DNA from: Galerina marginata
Lineage: Eukaryota > Basidiomycota > Agaricomycetes > Agaricales > Galerinaceae
Assembly: GCA_023014335.1 (NCBI GenBank)
Contig: JAECYW010000014.1
Coordinates: 682,001-746,000 of the forward strand
Direction: 5' to 3'
Length of the DNA stretch: 64,000 bases
The translations under genes were made by a program, and so were the position numbers. How positions within the stretch are numbered: the stretch's first letter is position 1; every line of letters starts with the position of its first letter. Below are positions 46,409-58,667 of the stretch, piece after piece. Under the pieces are notes generated by a model. The model had not been told where the DNA came from, did no database searches, and worked only from the letters and a program-made list of their open reading frames with translations.

Positions 46409-48706
46409 ATGCTGCGGTGCAGGAAGCCATTATTTCTTCCAAAATTAACGAGGATCAGGACATTTAGAACCTCTGCTGTGCGCAAGAATGCCATCTTCAA
46501 CCCTGCAACGGTAGAAAGGGCGGAGGACGAGGTGGACGTTTGTATCGTCGGAGGCGGACCAGCTGGGCTGAGCGCGGCTATTCGTCTGAAGCAGCTTGAG
46601 AGGGAGAAGGGCAACGAGATCCGGGTGGTCGTCCTCGAAAAAGGCGCAGAAATCGGTATTATTTCTGTTCGATTATTGCTCAGTACGGATCTCATCGTAA
46701 ATACAATTTTTTACAGGCTCGCACATCGTCTCAGGCGCCGTAATCGAGCCGCGAGCGCTTAATGAGCTGCTGCCAGACTGGTCTTCAATGTCAGATCACC
46801 CCCTGACCCAGCCAACTACTTCCTCTCGGATGCTCTTCCTCACACCGAAACACGCTGTGCCCATCCCACACCCACCACAGATGGGAAATAAAGGGAACTA
46901 CGTAGTGTCGCTGTCCCAGTTCATGCGGTGGCTTGCGGGTGTCGCTGAGAATGAGTTCGGAGTGGAGATATACCCGGGCTTCGCAGGAGCTCAGTTACTC
47001 CTCAGCGAGGACGCGGACGCGCTTGATCCATGGGGGGATAAAGTGCGCAGCGTGCAAGGTGTGGTGACGAACGAAGTAGGGTTGACGAGAAAGTTTCACA
47101 TGAAGCCGTCGTTCGAGCCGGGAATGGCGTTTCGCGCAAAGGTGACCTTGCTAGCGGAAGGCGCGCACGGGTCGTTGTCGAAGCAGGCCATTGGGCTGTA
47201 TGATCTGCGAAAGGAGTCGCAGCCTCAGACGTATGGAATCGGGTTGAAGGAAGTGTGGCGCGTCGATCCCGAGAAACATAAGCCTGGAGAAGTGGTGCAC
47301 ACGATTGGATGGCCGTTGGACATGCAAACGTACGGTGGCGGGTGGGTGTATCACATGGACGGCGGGCTCGTCAGTCTTGGTCTAGTAATTGGGCTGGATT
47401 ATAAAAATCCGTGGATAAGCCCCTACAGAGAACTGCAGGTATGTAATCTACTTGACAATTTTAAATCGGCTAATACATGGACACAGAAAATGAAACACCA
47501 CCCGTACTTCCGTTCCCTCCTCTCCTCGCCCAAAGCCGAGCGTCTTTCATACGCCGCGCGGGTGCTGAACGAGGGTGGGCTACAGTCCGTGCCCAAGCTC
47601 AACTTCCCGGGCGGGGCGTTGATCGGGTGTTCAGCTGGGTTCGTGAACATCGCGAAAATCAAAGGAACGCATAACGCGATGAAGAGCGGGATGTTGGCGG
47701 CTGAAGCTGCGTGGGACGTCGTCCACCCCGAGTCCGACTCAGCGCCGGATATGTCAACCTACGACAGCGCGCTGCATAAGTCTTGGATTCACATGGACCT
47801 CCATGAAGTGCGCAACCTCCGTCCGTCATTCGGCACACGATTAGGCATGCTTGGCGGTGTCTTGTATTCAGGCATCGATTCGCTATTCCTCAAAGGACGC
47901 GTGCCCTGGACTTTCAAGCACCATAAGCCGGCTTCTTCGAGCGGAAAGGAATCTGTGAGTATTTTCTTGTTCTTTGCTCTATTCGACTTTGACCTACTAA
48001 ATCTCCCAACCAGGACTTCCCCACCTCCTCCCTTGACGCCTCCCTCACGCAGCCCGCCTCGTCACACAAGCCGCCCATCTACCCGGCCTTCGAAGCACCG
48101 CTCTCGACGGACCTGCTGACGAGCGTCGCGCTAACGGGGACGAACCACGCGGAGGACCAACCAGTGCATCTGCGGGTTGTGAGGACGGCGCGGTACGTCG
48201 AGGAGGTCGTGGATAAGGCAAAGGAGGGAAAGGGGAATGTGGCTGTTGGTGCGGGTGTGGATGCTGTTCGTGCTGAGGCGGAGGTCCTCAAATGTGAAAA
48301 GGCAGCGGAAGCGGAAGAGGTGCGAGAGGAGGCAGAGAGGATGCAGGCGCATGTTAGGGTTAATGTGGGTGAGTATGCGGGGTTACTGGGACGGGCATGT
48401 CCTGCAGGTGTGTATGAGTATGTTCCTGATGAGGAGGGCGGTGCGAAGGAAGGCTGGGACGGAAAGAAGTTGGTTATCAATTCACAAGTACGTGCCTTTA
48501 CTTTCCTGTTGCCTATCTCAATTTCTTTCCGCTGTTCATCACAGAATTGCATCCACTGCAAACTGTGTGACGTCAAAGTCCCAACACAAGATATTACATG
48601 GACTGTTCCGGAGGGTGGGGGTGGACCTAAGTATAGTAAGTTCTTAACTGTTTGCAATCGTCTACAGAATGGGTTAGCTGATTTTTAAAAAACAGCTATC
48701 ACTTAA
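46409..48706 (+). CDS. ETFDH: Electron transfer flavoprotein-ubiquinone oxidoreductase, mitochondrial
   Basis: Six exons (46409-46655, 46717-47438, 47487-47954, 48014-48487, 48545-48635, 48696-48706) join in frame to 670 aa. The Arg-rich N-terminus (MLRCRKPLFLPKLTRIRTFR) looks like a mitochondrial targeting peptide. The FAD fold begins with VCIVGGGPAGLSAA. Hallmark segments include GSHIVSGAVIEPRAL, GIGLKEVW, PGGALIGCSAGFVN, and the 4Fe-4S ligands in CPAGVYEY and NCIHCKLCDVK near the end. The enzyme passes electrons from ETF (fatty-acid and amino-acid oxidation) to ubiquinone at the inner mitochondrial membrane. An extra charged Ala/Glu-rich insertion of about 60-70 residues sits between LTGTNHAEDQPVHLRV and GEYAGLLGRACPAG. 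The last exon is only 11 nt (reads TIT-stop), chosen because it follows a clean intron. Confidence 0.92.
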
Positions 48707-49899
48707 TTTCAACACTATATAGTACCTGGTATTATAATTTAAGCGCTCGTCACTGAGGTTACGTAAACATATTTGCCGCCTTCAGACGTCTTTCTTTATT
48801 TCTTAACTGTTTCTCGATGTCCCAGAGAGGTACTTGTTGGACTTCCACGACCTTGTATGCGACATTCGACAGTCCGTTCTGCTTATAAGCCAACCATTCT
48901 GATTCTTGGAATCCAACTACCAAGCACTGTCCTGAGGCTGTTCTGCATCCAATCCAAAGCCCAGGTTAGCCAGGCGGAAATGTAGCGGCGGTGTTATCAG
49001 GATCAGCCATCATTCTATAACCATCCATCTCCAACTATCAGCCTTTCTGATTCCTGGACCACTCGTCCCCCTCCATTCGTTGAGGACGCTTCCCTGATCG
49101 TCGTCTTTTTGGGCAAGTCATCATAGGTTAGTCACGGGAGCATGACGAAGGCTAGCAATGACATTGTGTTCTCCTCACAGGAATTGAGTTACCTGTCAAG
49201 CATGAAGGCTGATGAGTGTCCTGCTCCAATGATTGCCTCTTAACCGCCCTCAAGTAGCACCCGCGGCCCCATCGGTTACCTTGGATTTCGTTCCTAAGGA
49301 GCTCTTTTGAAAGGATCAAGAAGTCGTGTTGCTGGTTATCTTTATCCTGGCCCGTATGACGTTGTATTCTTCTGACATCGTGCGTTGTTTTGACGGGATG
49401 GATCTCACCAACGTAGACATGTCTGCTTTTAGGCCCATCTGTTTCTCGCGAGATTTACTGCCACACTCTCTCCGTTCTCTTGTATGGCAAGATGTGACAC
49501 ATAACCGTCATCTGTCGTGCCATGATGCTCGTCATGTTGAAGCCTGGGGATAGTGAGCTTCCACCTAATATGTCTGCCTACATAAATATGGCAACCTTTT
49601 GTGAAGCTTCATGTCGTCTCGATGGCCCATTTTAATTCTCTGGCAGTACCAAAGCCCGAAAATTGAAGCACAGGATTACTCTGCCACTGCGATTCTCATG
49701 CCATCTTCTCTTCGCACTCCAACGTCTTGTCGGACTCCACTTTGACTGCAATTTCACTCCATGATATGTTTTCTTCATATCAAAAAACATGACGTAGGTC
49801 GTCGAGTCTCACCGTTTTCGTCCAGGCTTTCAGCTATAAAAACCCTCGGAATTCGACAAATATTCTTCACTCGAAACACTTTCAAGTACAACAAACAAC
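48707..49899. other. Intergenic region upstream of the hydrophobin
   Basis: About 1.2 kb with no supported gene. It probably contains the hydrophobin promoter; a CTATAAAAA TATA-like box lies at about 49,834-49,842. Confidence 0.45.
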
Positions 49900-50420
49900 A
49901 TGCAATTCAAAGTCCTCTCAGCTCTCGCTTTCGCAACCCTTGCTGCTGCCACAGTCGCCCCAGTGCGCCGCAACGATGCCCCCCCGGCTAGCCAATGCAA
50001 CACTGGCGATCTCCAGTGCTGTACGTTTCATACGCGTTATTTTCGTGTAGATCATGTTAACATGTTTTGGTGTATCAGGCAATAGCGTACAATCGGCTAG
50101 CAGCCCGTCTGCTATAGCTGCCCTTGCACTTGTGGACGTCGCCGTCGGGAGCGTCACCGGGCTTGTTGGAATCACCTGCAGCCCCATCTCCGCCATCGGT
50201 GTCGGAGGAAACTCCTGGTGGGTTTACTCGAAATTTGTTCTTGTTTATAGAAAGCTAATCCTTCCGTTCTGTAGCTCTGCCCAGCCTGTTTGCTGCAGCA
50301 ACAACTCATTCAGTGAGTATTAATTCTCTCTGGAACACGGATAATACTCATACTCATATTTCGTTTTAATTAGAGGGAGTTGTCGCTATCGGTTGCACTC
50401 CCGTCAATATCAACCTGTAG
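49900..50420 (+). CDS. Class I hydrophobin
   Basis: Four exons (49900-50020, 50079-50217, 50275-50312, 50374-50420) give 114 aa. A signal peptide ([20 protein letters not shown]) precedes eight Cys at 33, 40, 41, 74, 87, 93, 94 and 107. The spacing C-x6-CC-x32-C-x12-C-x5-CC-x12-C is the class I pattern of basidiomycetes. These small secreted proteins self-assemble at air-water interfaces and coat aerial hyphae and fruiting bodies. The start follows a TATA-like box about 60 bp upstream. Intron positions beside the Cys motifs are typical for the family. Confidence 0.93.
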
Positions 50421-51594
50421 TCAGATATCTTCAGAAGACGTCGAACTATGTTATATAATTGCCAGTCAGAGTTGCGATACGATACTCTACTTGTCTGTTT
50501 ACCTATATACCTTGACTCAGACAATGCTTGGAAATTTATACGTCGACGTGCTGCACCCCGCGGTTCTTTAAACTCAACCATTGCTTCTGCCTCCCGAGAT
50601 TCAGTGAACTTTTGGAATATTGGGTAATTGTTGAGCTACTCCTCTGTGATACATATTTTCTCGATACGGTTGGCTGCAGGGAATATACTGCACAAGCGAT
50701 ATTTTCACACAGCCGCGGTATGGCCCCGACACTGGCAGAACATCCACCCTAGCAGTGCACTTTAAATTTATCAATGTCTGGAGTCACGAAATGGACGAAA
50801 ATAAAAGAGGTGAAAAAGTGTAGACCATTGACAAACATGCAAGGAGTAGGCTACAGTATGTACTTGGAAATGTCACAAGTGTGAGCGACCCCATTATCGT
50901 CGCCGTTGGCACGGCGAGCGCGATTCTATCCTCAGCTTTGCGAATTTGTTGCAGCAGTCGAAGTTTGGCACATGGGAAAATGATTTGTAAGTAGCAGTCA
51001 CGTGTTGCAGTATTCTTCGTTGCCATGGCTTGCCATGGTCCTTCGTTTCTGTCTTGTCTTCTGCCTCCAATCTGTCTCTTCAACGTGTGGAAGAGGCTTT
51101 TATTCAAATTATTGAAGCTTAAACTGCTATGCATGGCCTGACCTTCCTACCTTCCTACCAGAGCAATGAGCCGTTGCTGAGAACACCTCTTACCAGTGCG
51201 CATCGAACAGAGAGTCATCGCAATTTGTCCGCAAAGTCACAGCTATGATATGTAAAGCTGCGTTGTTAGAATTCGCATATCATGACAGATCTGAAACATG
51301 ACACCGATAACTGTCTCTAATTATCCCTAAATCCTAAATCCTAGCGGGGAGCAAAGGTTGTCGTTTGGGACTGGGCCGTTTACATAACGCAGTAAGTACG
51401 ATCTCATTCACTCATCGGGACAGGAAGCAAATTCTGATAGCTGTGCAATCTAGGAATCAACGTTCAACCCCTGCATCGTCTATATCACTCAGCACTTTAT
51501 ATAACATCAAGTCATGGCTGTGCCGGGCGCTGCAGTAAGTACTGAGGGTTAACTGTTCGACTTTACTCCCCACCACCATCACCTTGGCTCATTG
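50421..51594. other. Intergenic region, hydrophobin to Hsp70-like gene
   Basis: No gene supported. A segment near 50,585-50,630 resembles one near 54,590-54,635 (see findings). A TATA-like TTTATATAAC lies at about 51,497. Confidence 0.45.
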
Positions 51595-54082
51595 ATGTCT
51601 TACAGTACCCCTTTCCGTGGCCTGCGAAGGAAATTAATTATTGCTTTCGATGTCGGTACGACGTACAGTGGGATCTCCTACAGGCAAGTTGCTGTTGAAT
51701 GGCGCAATGAAACTCCTGGCTGATAATAATCACCTAATGCCCAGTATCCTCGACCCAGGTCAAATCCCAGAAATCAAAGGTGTAACGAGGTATGTACACC
51801 GTTCAATTTGTCACTGTGTTTCGATGTAAGGTCCACTCCAAGATTTCCGGGGCACCGACACTCCAGTGGCTCGTCGAAAATTCCAACAATTCTTTACTAC
51901 GATAGGTCAGGCAAAGTGCGCGCTGTAGGGGCTGAGGCTGAGGTGGAACAAGTATACGAGATTGCTGAAGAGGAAAACTGGATTAAAGCAGAATGGTATT
52001 CCTTCTGTCGATATTCAATCTTACCTTCTTAGCTCATCGGCGCTACCCAGGTTCAAGTTGCACCTCCGGTCCAAGTTCGGAGATCACGAAGACATTACAA
52101 AGGAAATCCCTCCCCTGCCACTGAACAAGACAGTTGTCGACGTCTTCGCTGATTTCCTTAAGTACCTTTTTCAATGCGCATCGTCTTACATTCAAACTAC
52201 ACATGCCAATGGAGAAAATCTCTGGAAGGATGTCGCAGGAGATATTGATTTTGTGCTTTCTCATCCAAACGGGTGGGAGGGCAAAGAGCAAACTCAAATG
52301 CGCAAAGCTGCTGTCCTGGCGAGCCTAATACCGGATACAGAAGCAGGATACTCTCGTCTTTCCTTCGTAACGGAAGGGGAAGCGAGCCTGCATTTCTCCA
52401 TTCGAAACGGCTTACCCGATGGCATTATGAATGTAAGTACTGTAGTTCGTCGTTCCGATATGTTATTTACAATTCATGTTCTAGAATGGAGAGGGCATTG
52501 TTGTTGCTGATGCTGGAGGGGGAACCATTGACATAAGCTCTTATTGCCGAAATACCAAAGCCTCCAAGCACACATTTGAAGAAATTGCGATGCCTCGATG
52601 TCGGTAACTTGCCTTCTTGCATCCCTCTTATCTTAAGAGTTGTTTTTAGGTCATTTCCACGGGTCCGTTTTCGTAAGCATTCATGCTCGTATCTTTCTTG
52701 AGAGTAAGTCCCATCTGTTTCACAATTTGATGTACTTTCAGTTACACCCCTTCCAGGGTTTCTCGACGGTTCAGCCTTCCTCGATGACATTGACCATATT
52801 GTTCGAATATTCGACACTACTACCAAACTGAGGTTCAAGGACCCAAATGACCCGCAGTATATCAAATTTGGGTCAGCAAGAGACAATGATCCAACCCATA
52901 ACATTCGATTTGGACAATTGAAACTGGGAGGGTATGGTACCATTACTTGTTGACTGTTTAATTCAATAATTGTTTCATTTCTTTCCAGAGTTGACGTTGC
53001 TTCCTTCTTTCGAGGCTCGGTAGATTGCATTGTAAAGGCTGTTTTGGAACAACGCAATTCGTCGAAGAAGCGTATCACGGTGAGTTAAATTGTGATCGGG
53101 AACAAGCACTGAGGTTGACATAGTTCTCAGCATGTTGTTTTTGTAGGAGGGTTTTCCGACAGTCCTTGGTTAATCTCCGAGGTCAAAGCGTCCTTGAAGT
53201 CATCTGGACTGACCTTTCTCGTTCCTGAAAGCCATGTGTGGGTCCTCTCTCTTTTTTCTTTGGACTGCCTCCAGTTGAAGTAATGCATGTTTAGAAACAA
53301 GGCGGTATCTGACGGTGCTGTGTCTTTCTACCTGGACCACTTCGTTCGAACCAGAGTCTCGAAATTAAGCTATGGAACCACTGTCACTAGAGAGTTTAAT
53401 CCTATTTACCCCGACCACAAGAAGAGGGAGGGAGAAGTTTTTAATAGCCTTGACGGCACAAAACGCTTAAAAAACGGGTTTGATGTGATATTAACCAAGG
53501 TAAATGTTTCTTGCGTGACGGTGATATACGGCTTTAATTAACATTCCCATGAAGGATGTACAGGTTTCCGAGACCAAAGAGTTTCGTAGGGGTCCATACT
53601 TTCCTCGGTTTAAATACAATCAAGCAAGGCAGCTTACCATCCAAATTTGGGGCTATCGAGGGTCAATTCAGAAACCGCAATGGATTGACGAAGATAAAGG
53701 CAAGTCGTGAATCGAGTGTCCCTTCCAGGTAGTCAAGCTGATTTCAACTTTTATACTTCAGAAAATTACACGCGACTCTGCTCCGTCGAGTTTGACATTT
53801 CCAATCTCTTTATCCCTTGTGTCAATAAAAATGATGGCAGTACATATTACGAAGTCGAGTATAGCCTTTTGTTGTTATTTGGACTGACGGAGTTGAAAGT
53901 TCAGGTTTTATGGAAGGAAGATGTAAGTGTTCTTTGCCTCACTAGCTCGACCGAGTCTTGATGATATCCAATTGTAGGGCGTTGAGAAAAGGTTGGTCTC
54001 TTTTGTTCCTGTCGCAGTCGGTTAAGTTTTGACAGCGCTTTACAGGACCCCAGCAAAAATAGTATACGACCCAGATACCTAA
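51595..54082 (+). CDS. HSPA12-like Hsp70 ATPase-domain protein
   Basis: About a dozen exons. The first are 51595-51683, 51745-51789, 51843-51995, 52051-52432 and one starting at 52,485; the frame ends at 54,082. The Hsp70/actin ATPase landmarks are present in order: phosphate-1 loop AFDVGTTYSG, phosphate-2 motif VADAGGGTIDIS, and the adenosine-site segment HVVFVGGFSDSPWL. The C-terminal part (YYEVEYSLLLLFGLTELKVQVLW) replaces a normal peptide-binding domain, as in the HSPA12-like proteins expanded in Agaricomycetes. The start was chosen at MSYSTPFRGLRRKLI because the upstream ATG at 51,514 leads to the wrong phase. The first intron appears to use a GC donor (GCAAGT, 51,684). The donor after MPRC (GTCGGT) is weak but keeps frame. 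Likely cytosolic; client unknown. Confidence 0.8.
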
Positions 54083-55080
54083 CTGTGTGGTTCCGCTGCC
54101 CGACTTTTACCTCGCCCAGTCCCGGAAGGGAATCGGAAAGAAATGTAGAAATATTTCTGAGCAGAAGATTGAAGACTGGCGTTCGATTAAATTATACTGA
54201 TGTTTGTATATAAGTGCTAAATCATGACCTACTCACTGACCTTCACGACTGGTTTGTGCAAGGTTTGTGTACAATTTGGTGGTGGAGTCGCCTGAATTGA
54301 TCTGGGTTGTAAAGTCCCAGAGTCTCGAGAGGAATCGTCAAAAGTCTTTCGACGAACAGTACCGTCAAGGGAATTATTAGGAAAGAAAATGCACGTAGAG
54401 TTATGCTCCAAACATGATTCAAATACAGCAAGTTAAGTACTTAATTACCTCAAATGGCCATCCAGCCAGCAGAACGACTGGGAAACGGAAAAGAACTTCA
54501 AAGTTTAAGAAGCCAGTCCAAGTTGAACGTTGAACGCTTGATGGTCTGCTGCTGCACGCTGCGGTACTTTGAACTCTACCTTGTCTTCCATTTCCCGAGA
54601 TCAAGTGAGCTTTTGGAATAGTGGGCAATTGTACTTTCTTGGTATTCTCAGGTATAAAGTTTGGCTCTTAAGACCAACTTAAGACTGAATATTACTCGAT
54701 CACGATGCCCCGAATCATTTTCTTGTGGCGGTGCTGCATCGCATTTTTGACATCAACCAAGTATAGCGCGCACAATCATGATCCATCCCAATGTCCTCCC
54801 GTCATCGGTCCTTTACTATTTCTCCCCTGCCGATGATTGCTCATGCAGCGGTTCCTGGACTACATTTCTTTCAAATTGCTCTCGACAAGGGCATTTGAGC
54901 CTTCAATCGGGAGCTGGAAAGTATGTTCAACATTTTGGGCACCACCGAAGATTGCTAAAGGTGTTATTGAACGCTTAGATCCAACTTGCCGTCAAAGATT
55001 TATGCCCTCGCCTTTGCTCGTCCAAGTTCATCTTACTCTGTATTGCCAGGGCTCTTACACCAAGTTGTTATCATGAAGAA
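54083..55080. other. Intergenic region, possible unmodelled 5' exons
   Basis: About 1 kb. A protein-like stretch (CSCSGSWTTFLSNCSRQG) at about 54,835-54,890 might belong to an upstream exon of the next gene, but I could not connect it in frame. Confidence 0.35.
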
Positions 55081-57661
55081 ATGACACAATCGATGGCAGA
55101 AGAAGCGACAATGATAACGGGCCAGGTTTCCAAGCTGGTTGAAACAGCAGAACAGTCGTCTCAACTCCTCGACAATATTATACACCTCGACCAGTACGAA
55201 TTTTCTTTTTACATTGGGCCTGTCGTCCGATATGGATGCGACTTATATTTTGTGATTGCCAGAATCCTCCGCGAGATTCTGATATTTATTCAATCAGAAA
55301 GTCAGTGGCCATTCAATTTTCTCTTCAGGCTAGATCTGTCCGCTCGACGCTCCGCTCTCAAATCACGCTTGACAACAGTCCTCAAGGCCTTTGAGGTATT
55401 CCTTGACATGTTGTTGTACCGGGCATTCGTCTGACTGATCGTGCCACCTCAGGCTGTTTCGAGAAATAGCCAACCTGAGGACGGATTCATGCATGGTATT
55501 ATACCGGAAAGGAGTCCTAATATCGGAAGCTTCGTCCTACCTGACACAATCCAGGCAAGACAGCAGCCTAACGCCGGTCCAGATCTTCGGCATCAAGCCC
55601 ATTTCAGGTTCTCGCAATCTTTTGGCCTTCTCGCTGGCATACTGATGTTCCACAGCACACTCTCTGGGGCTCACCATTTCGTCTGTACTGGCGCAACATT
55701 TAATAACATTCTGGGCAATTACGTGGTTATGCGAGAATCAAGCGATGCATGTGAGCTGATGCCTTTAACAAATCATTATTAGAGTACAGACCCCTCTTCA
55801 ATCCAGCTTCTTCCAATGATGCCTTGAAAGGCATAGTTAACGGCTTGCGTGCGGTATGCTCTAGCCTCAGATTTCTTCTCTTTACTGACCATCTCTTAGT
55901 TAAACATCGACGATGTATCTCTCGAGAGGCAAATATACAAAGGCCGTGGTTATCGATTATATTCTGCTCAGAACAAAAAATCTGGAGAGGTTGTAGCGAT
56001 GAAAGTTTACGAAGGTGGTCACGCCAAGGAGGTAAGCCCAACGACAATGAACCAGCTCGGGTGTTGAGTTGACCCTCTTTTGCAGCGTTGCTTGAAAGCT
56101 GCCAAATTCATGATTGACCATAAAGTGATGTACGATATTGAAATTCACCTAACTTCGTCGGGATCTGAACTGATAAGGGTCGTCAGACATTCGAATATCC
56201 CTCATATGATAGCAGTATCGCCGTTCAAATCTGAGATTCCATTTCTTATCTTCGATGGTGGTTCGTGCATTTATTCGCTCTGTGTCTTTGATTGTAAATA
56301 CGACCGGCAACAGAATACGAAGACAGCGTCGATCATATGCTAGGACAGGTACTTAAGAAAGACCTCAAGCAGAGTTTAGTCCTGGGACTGCAGACGGTAC
56401 GTTGACTCGCTTTCGGCGGCGTCACAGTCATGCTTACTATACTACAACCAAGGTCATCGGCCTCTCTGTACGAATCATGTTTATCCTATGTTTTATTTCA
56501 GATACTTACGACATTGTCAGTCAGGCTTAGATTATCTTCAGGATCTCAAGTACCCCTTTGCATCTGTGGGATTAGATGTGAGTAAAAATTGTAAATGCTC
56601 CTAGACTGGCATTAAGTTATCCTCCAGCATTTCTCCCTCTTCAGCTGCAAGGGAAAGATAATAATTAGCTTTGACCCGGAAGAACTTGATCAAATGACCG
56701 AACCAGACCCGCAAATTGGTTTATCCAATGGTATACATGAGGCACTGCAAGTTTTCCATGGGCTCTGTCAAAGGGTAACTTCGTGCACCATCACCTCGAG
56801 ATGTGAGCTAATTGCGTCTGTTTTCTATCAGACATTCGACGCTGCCTGTAAGAATCACTATGAGGGCGAGTTCGTCTATTGGCCCTCTCGTGAATCATCA
56901 AATTCATCTACTTCGTAAAATCTTTAGATGAGGAAGTCCAGCGCACTTCTGTCGATGAATTAGATGAAACTCCTCCTGAAGAAGAGTCGGATAGTTTGGG
57001 CATGCCTGATTCGGCTAAACCAGTCAATTTAGCTATCTCGTCGACGTCGACGCGGCCATCTTCTCGAAGGGCGCTCCCAAATGGACACCGCCGGGAATTG
57101 GTCTGGAAGCCATCAACAGCAGAGACAGATACTCTCGACGACATATCACACCAGTTCCAGTACTTCCTCAGGTCCTATTCCTCGTCCGCTGAACCCGCAC
57201 TGAGCCGTCGCCGTGGAAGGTGCACAGCTAAAACTGCTCATCGGTGTCCGGGATATAATCGCGTCGAAATTACATTAACTACCGACATTTCACGTAGCGC
57301 GATTATCACACATTCCAGCCCCACTCCACACGAAATATGTCTTGTCTGCAAAGAAGTCGTCAAGGCCATGGAAGTGTTCAACTGTATATGCGGTGGTGAA
57401 GGTAAGTGGGGTCGCACTTACGGTATACAGGATATTACTGTTCAGAGGTTAACAAGTACCTTCATAGATGACGAATTAGTGCCTACTGTCCGATGTACCA
57501 ACTGCTCTGAGTGGCATCATCGGCCATGTGTGGAAGGTCTCATCTTTGGCCATCGCAGATTTGTGTGCGAGCGCTGCCAGGCGAACTACACTCGCAATTC
57601 CCTGAATAGCCCTGTAACGTCAAATTTTGTCACCAAATTAAACAACTGTGAGCCAAAATGA
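55081..57661 (+). CDS. Pseudokinase-like protein with C-terminal zinc-binding domain
   Basis: A multi-exon gene; first exon 55081-55395, second from 55,453. The N-terminal helical part is followed by a kinase-like N-lobe: SLERQIYKGRGYRLYSAQ (glycine-loop region) and VVAMKVYEGGHAKE (the Lys of the VAIK motif). This matches the protein-kinase-like family expanded in Agaricomycetes. I see no HRD or DFG in the expected place (GLDYLQDLKYPFASVGLD, then KIIISFDPEELD), so it is probably catalytically dead or divergent. A Ser/Arg-rich linker leads to a Cys/His-rich tail: CLVCKE, CICGGE, VRCTNCSEWHHRPC, CERCQ, which resembles a PHD/RING-type zinc domain. The stop is at 57,659-57,661. The start is uncertain and middle exons were joined by homology-like continuity only. 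Confidence 0.6.
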
Positions 57662-58032
57662 ATGACGGATTGGCCTATTGTTCACCGTTCCAATCGTTCA
57701 GACTTTGCTACTCAAGGTAGCCTACCGTCTCTCAGTTGGCATGAGTCCTGTACAGGTCCCCAAAATGCACTTGAATGGACAGTAATCTGTAAAAGTGAGG
57801 GTTTCCCCCGATCTTTTTGACATTTAACACCTGATGAAATTGAATCATTGAGTCGACGGACGCGCATGTGGCGAAGGGATAGCCTCAATTAAATTTGTCG
57901 CAAAAAATCTTGCCGCCGAAGCAGCATTGACGCAAATTGAGGCAGAGATGGCTTCGACAGTAACTATCAGATAATCACACGAATCTTGCGGAAAGTAATT
58001 GCAGTTTGATACAGAGCAATCAGGTCCATGAA
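57662..58032. other. Short intergenic gap
   Basis: 370 bases. Nothing supported. Confidence 0.4.
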
Positions 58033-58667
58033 ATGCCAAGGGAAGATAGAACAAACCCGCCACCTGCCACTGTGATCCAAGAGCAGGAACCTTCTTCTGC
58101 ATGTAAGTCGTCGTCGCTATCGCTTTAGGGCTGAATTGGGTTGCTTACCATTTGTCACCGTTTACCCTTTTCTTCATAATGGTAGCGGATTCGATACCTG
58201 GACCCGATCAAGACACAACCAGCCTATTTGAGGCGGCGCGATCCAAGCTCCAACAACCCTATTCTGCCCGCGAGAATATGAATATTCATCGCTGGGTCTT
58301 ATTAAAAAACAGCATCCTTCGCTCGTCCCCGCAGTCTACTTCCAGCAACGTCTCTTCAAACACTCAATCTGGTGCTAACTCGTATGAACATAATAACGAT
58401 TCACAAGGCGTCGATGACGGCGATCTGGATGATCCAATCCAGGATCCATTTATTTTCCCTGACCCTGACCTAAACCTCTTGGTCAGCGACCGTGCTGACG
58501 CCTCTGGTGCACTGGACTCAGAGACTCAGTGGCTCGACTCGTTGCTTGACGGGCTAGACGACGACGGAGTTAGTGTCAACTCGGATAACCTTAGCTCGTT
58601 GCCCCCCGTGGACGATCACGAGTTCCCAACTTATTACGGCTTAATGGCTCCAAGAGTCATTCGGTGA
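58033..58667 (+). CDS. Small acidic, Ser/Asp-rich hypothetical protein
   Basis: Two exons (58033-58102 and 58186-58667) join through TCT-TCT-GCA-T / CG to give 183 aa: MPREDRTNPPPATVIQEQEP, then DSIPGPDQDTTSLFEAARSK. The intron has a GTAAGT donor and a GTAG acceptor. The C-terminal half is strongly acidic and Ser-rich (DSLLDGLDDDGVSV) and ends YGLMAPRVIR. No domain recognised. The acidic composition would suit a transcription or adaptor role, but that is a guess. Confidence 0.55.

Noticed and set aside
47151..48657. Minus-strand frames opposite the ETF-QO gene
   Set aside because: They are antisense shadows of GC-rich coding exons.
51514..51534. ATG at 51,514 with a GTAAGT donor as first exon of the Hsp70-like gene
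   Set aside because: It joins the next exon in the wrong phase for the conserved ATPase start. It may be part of a 5' leader.
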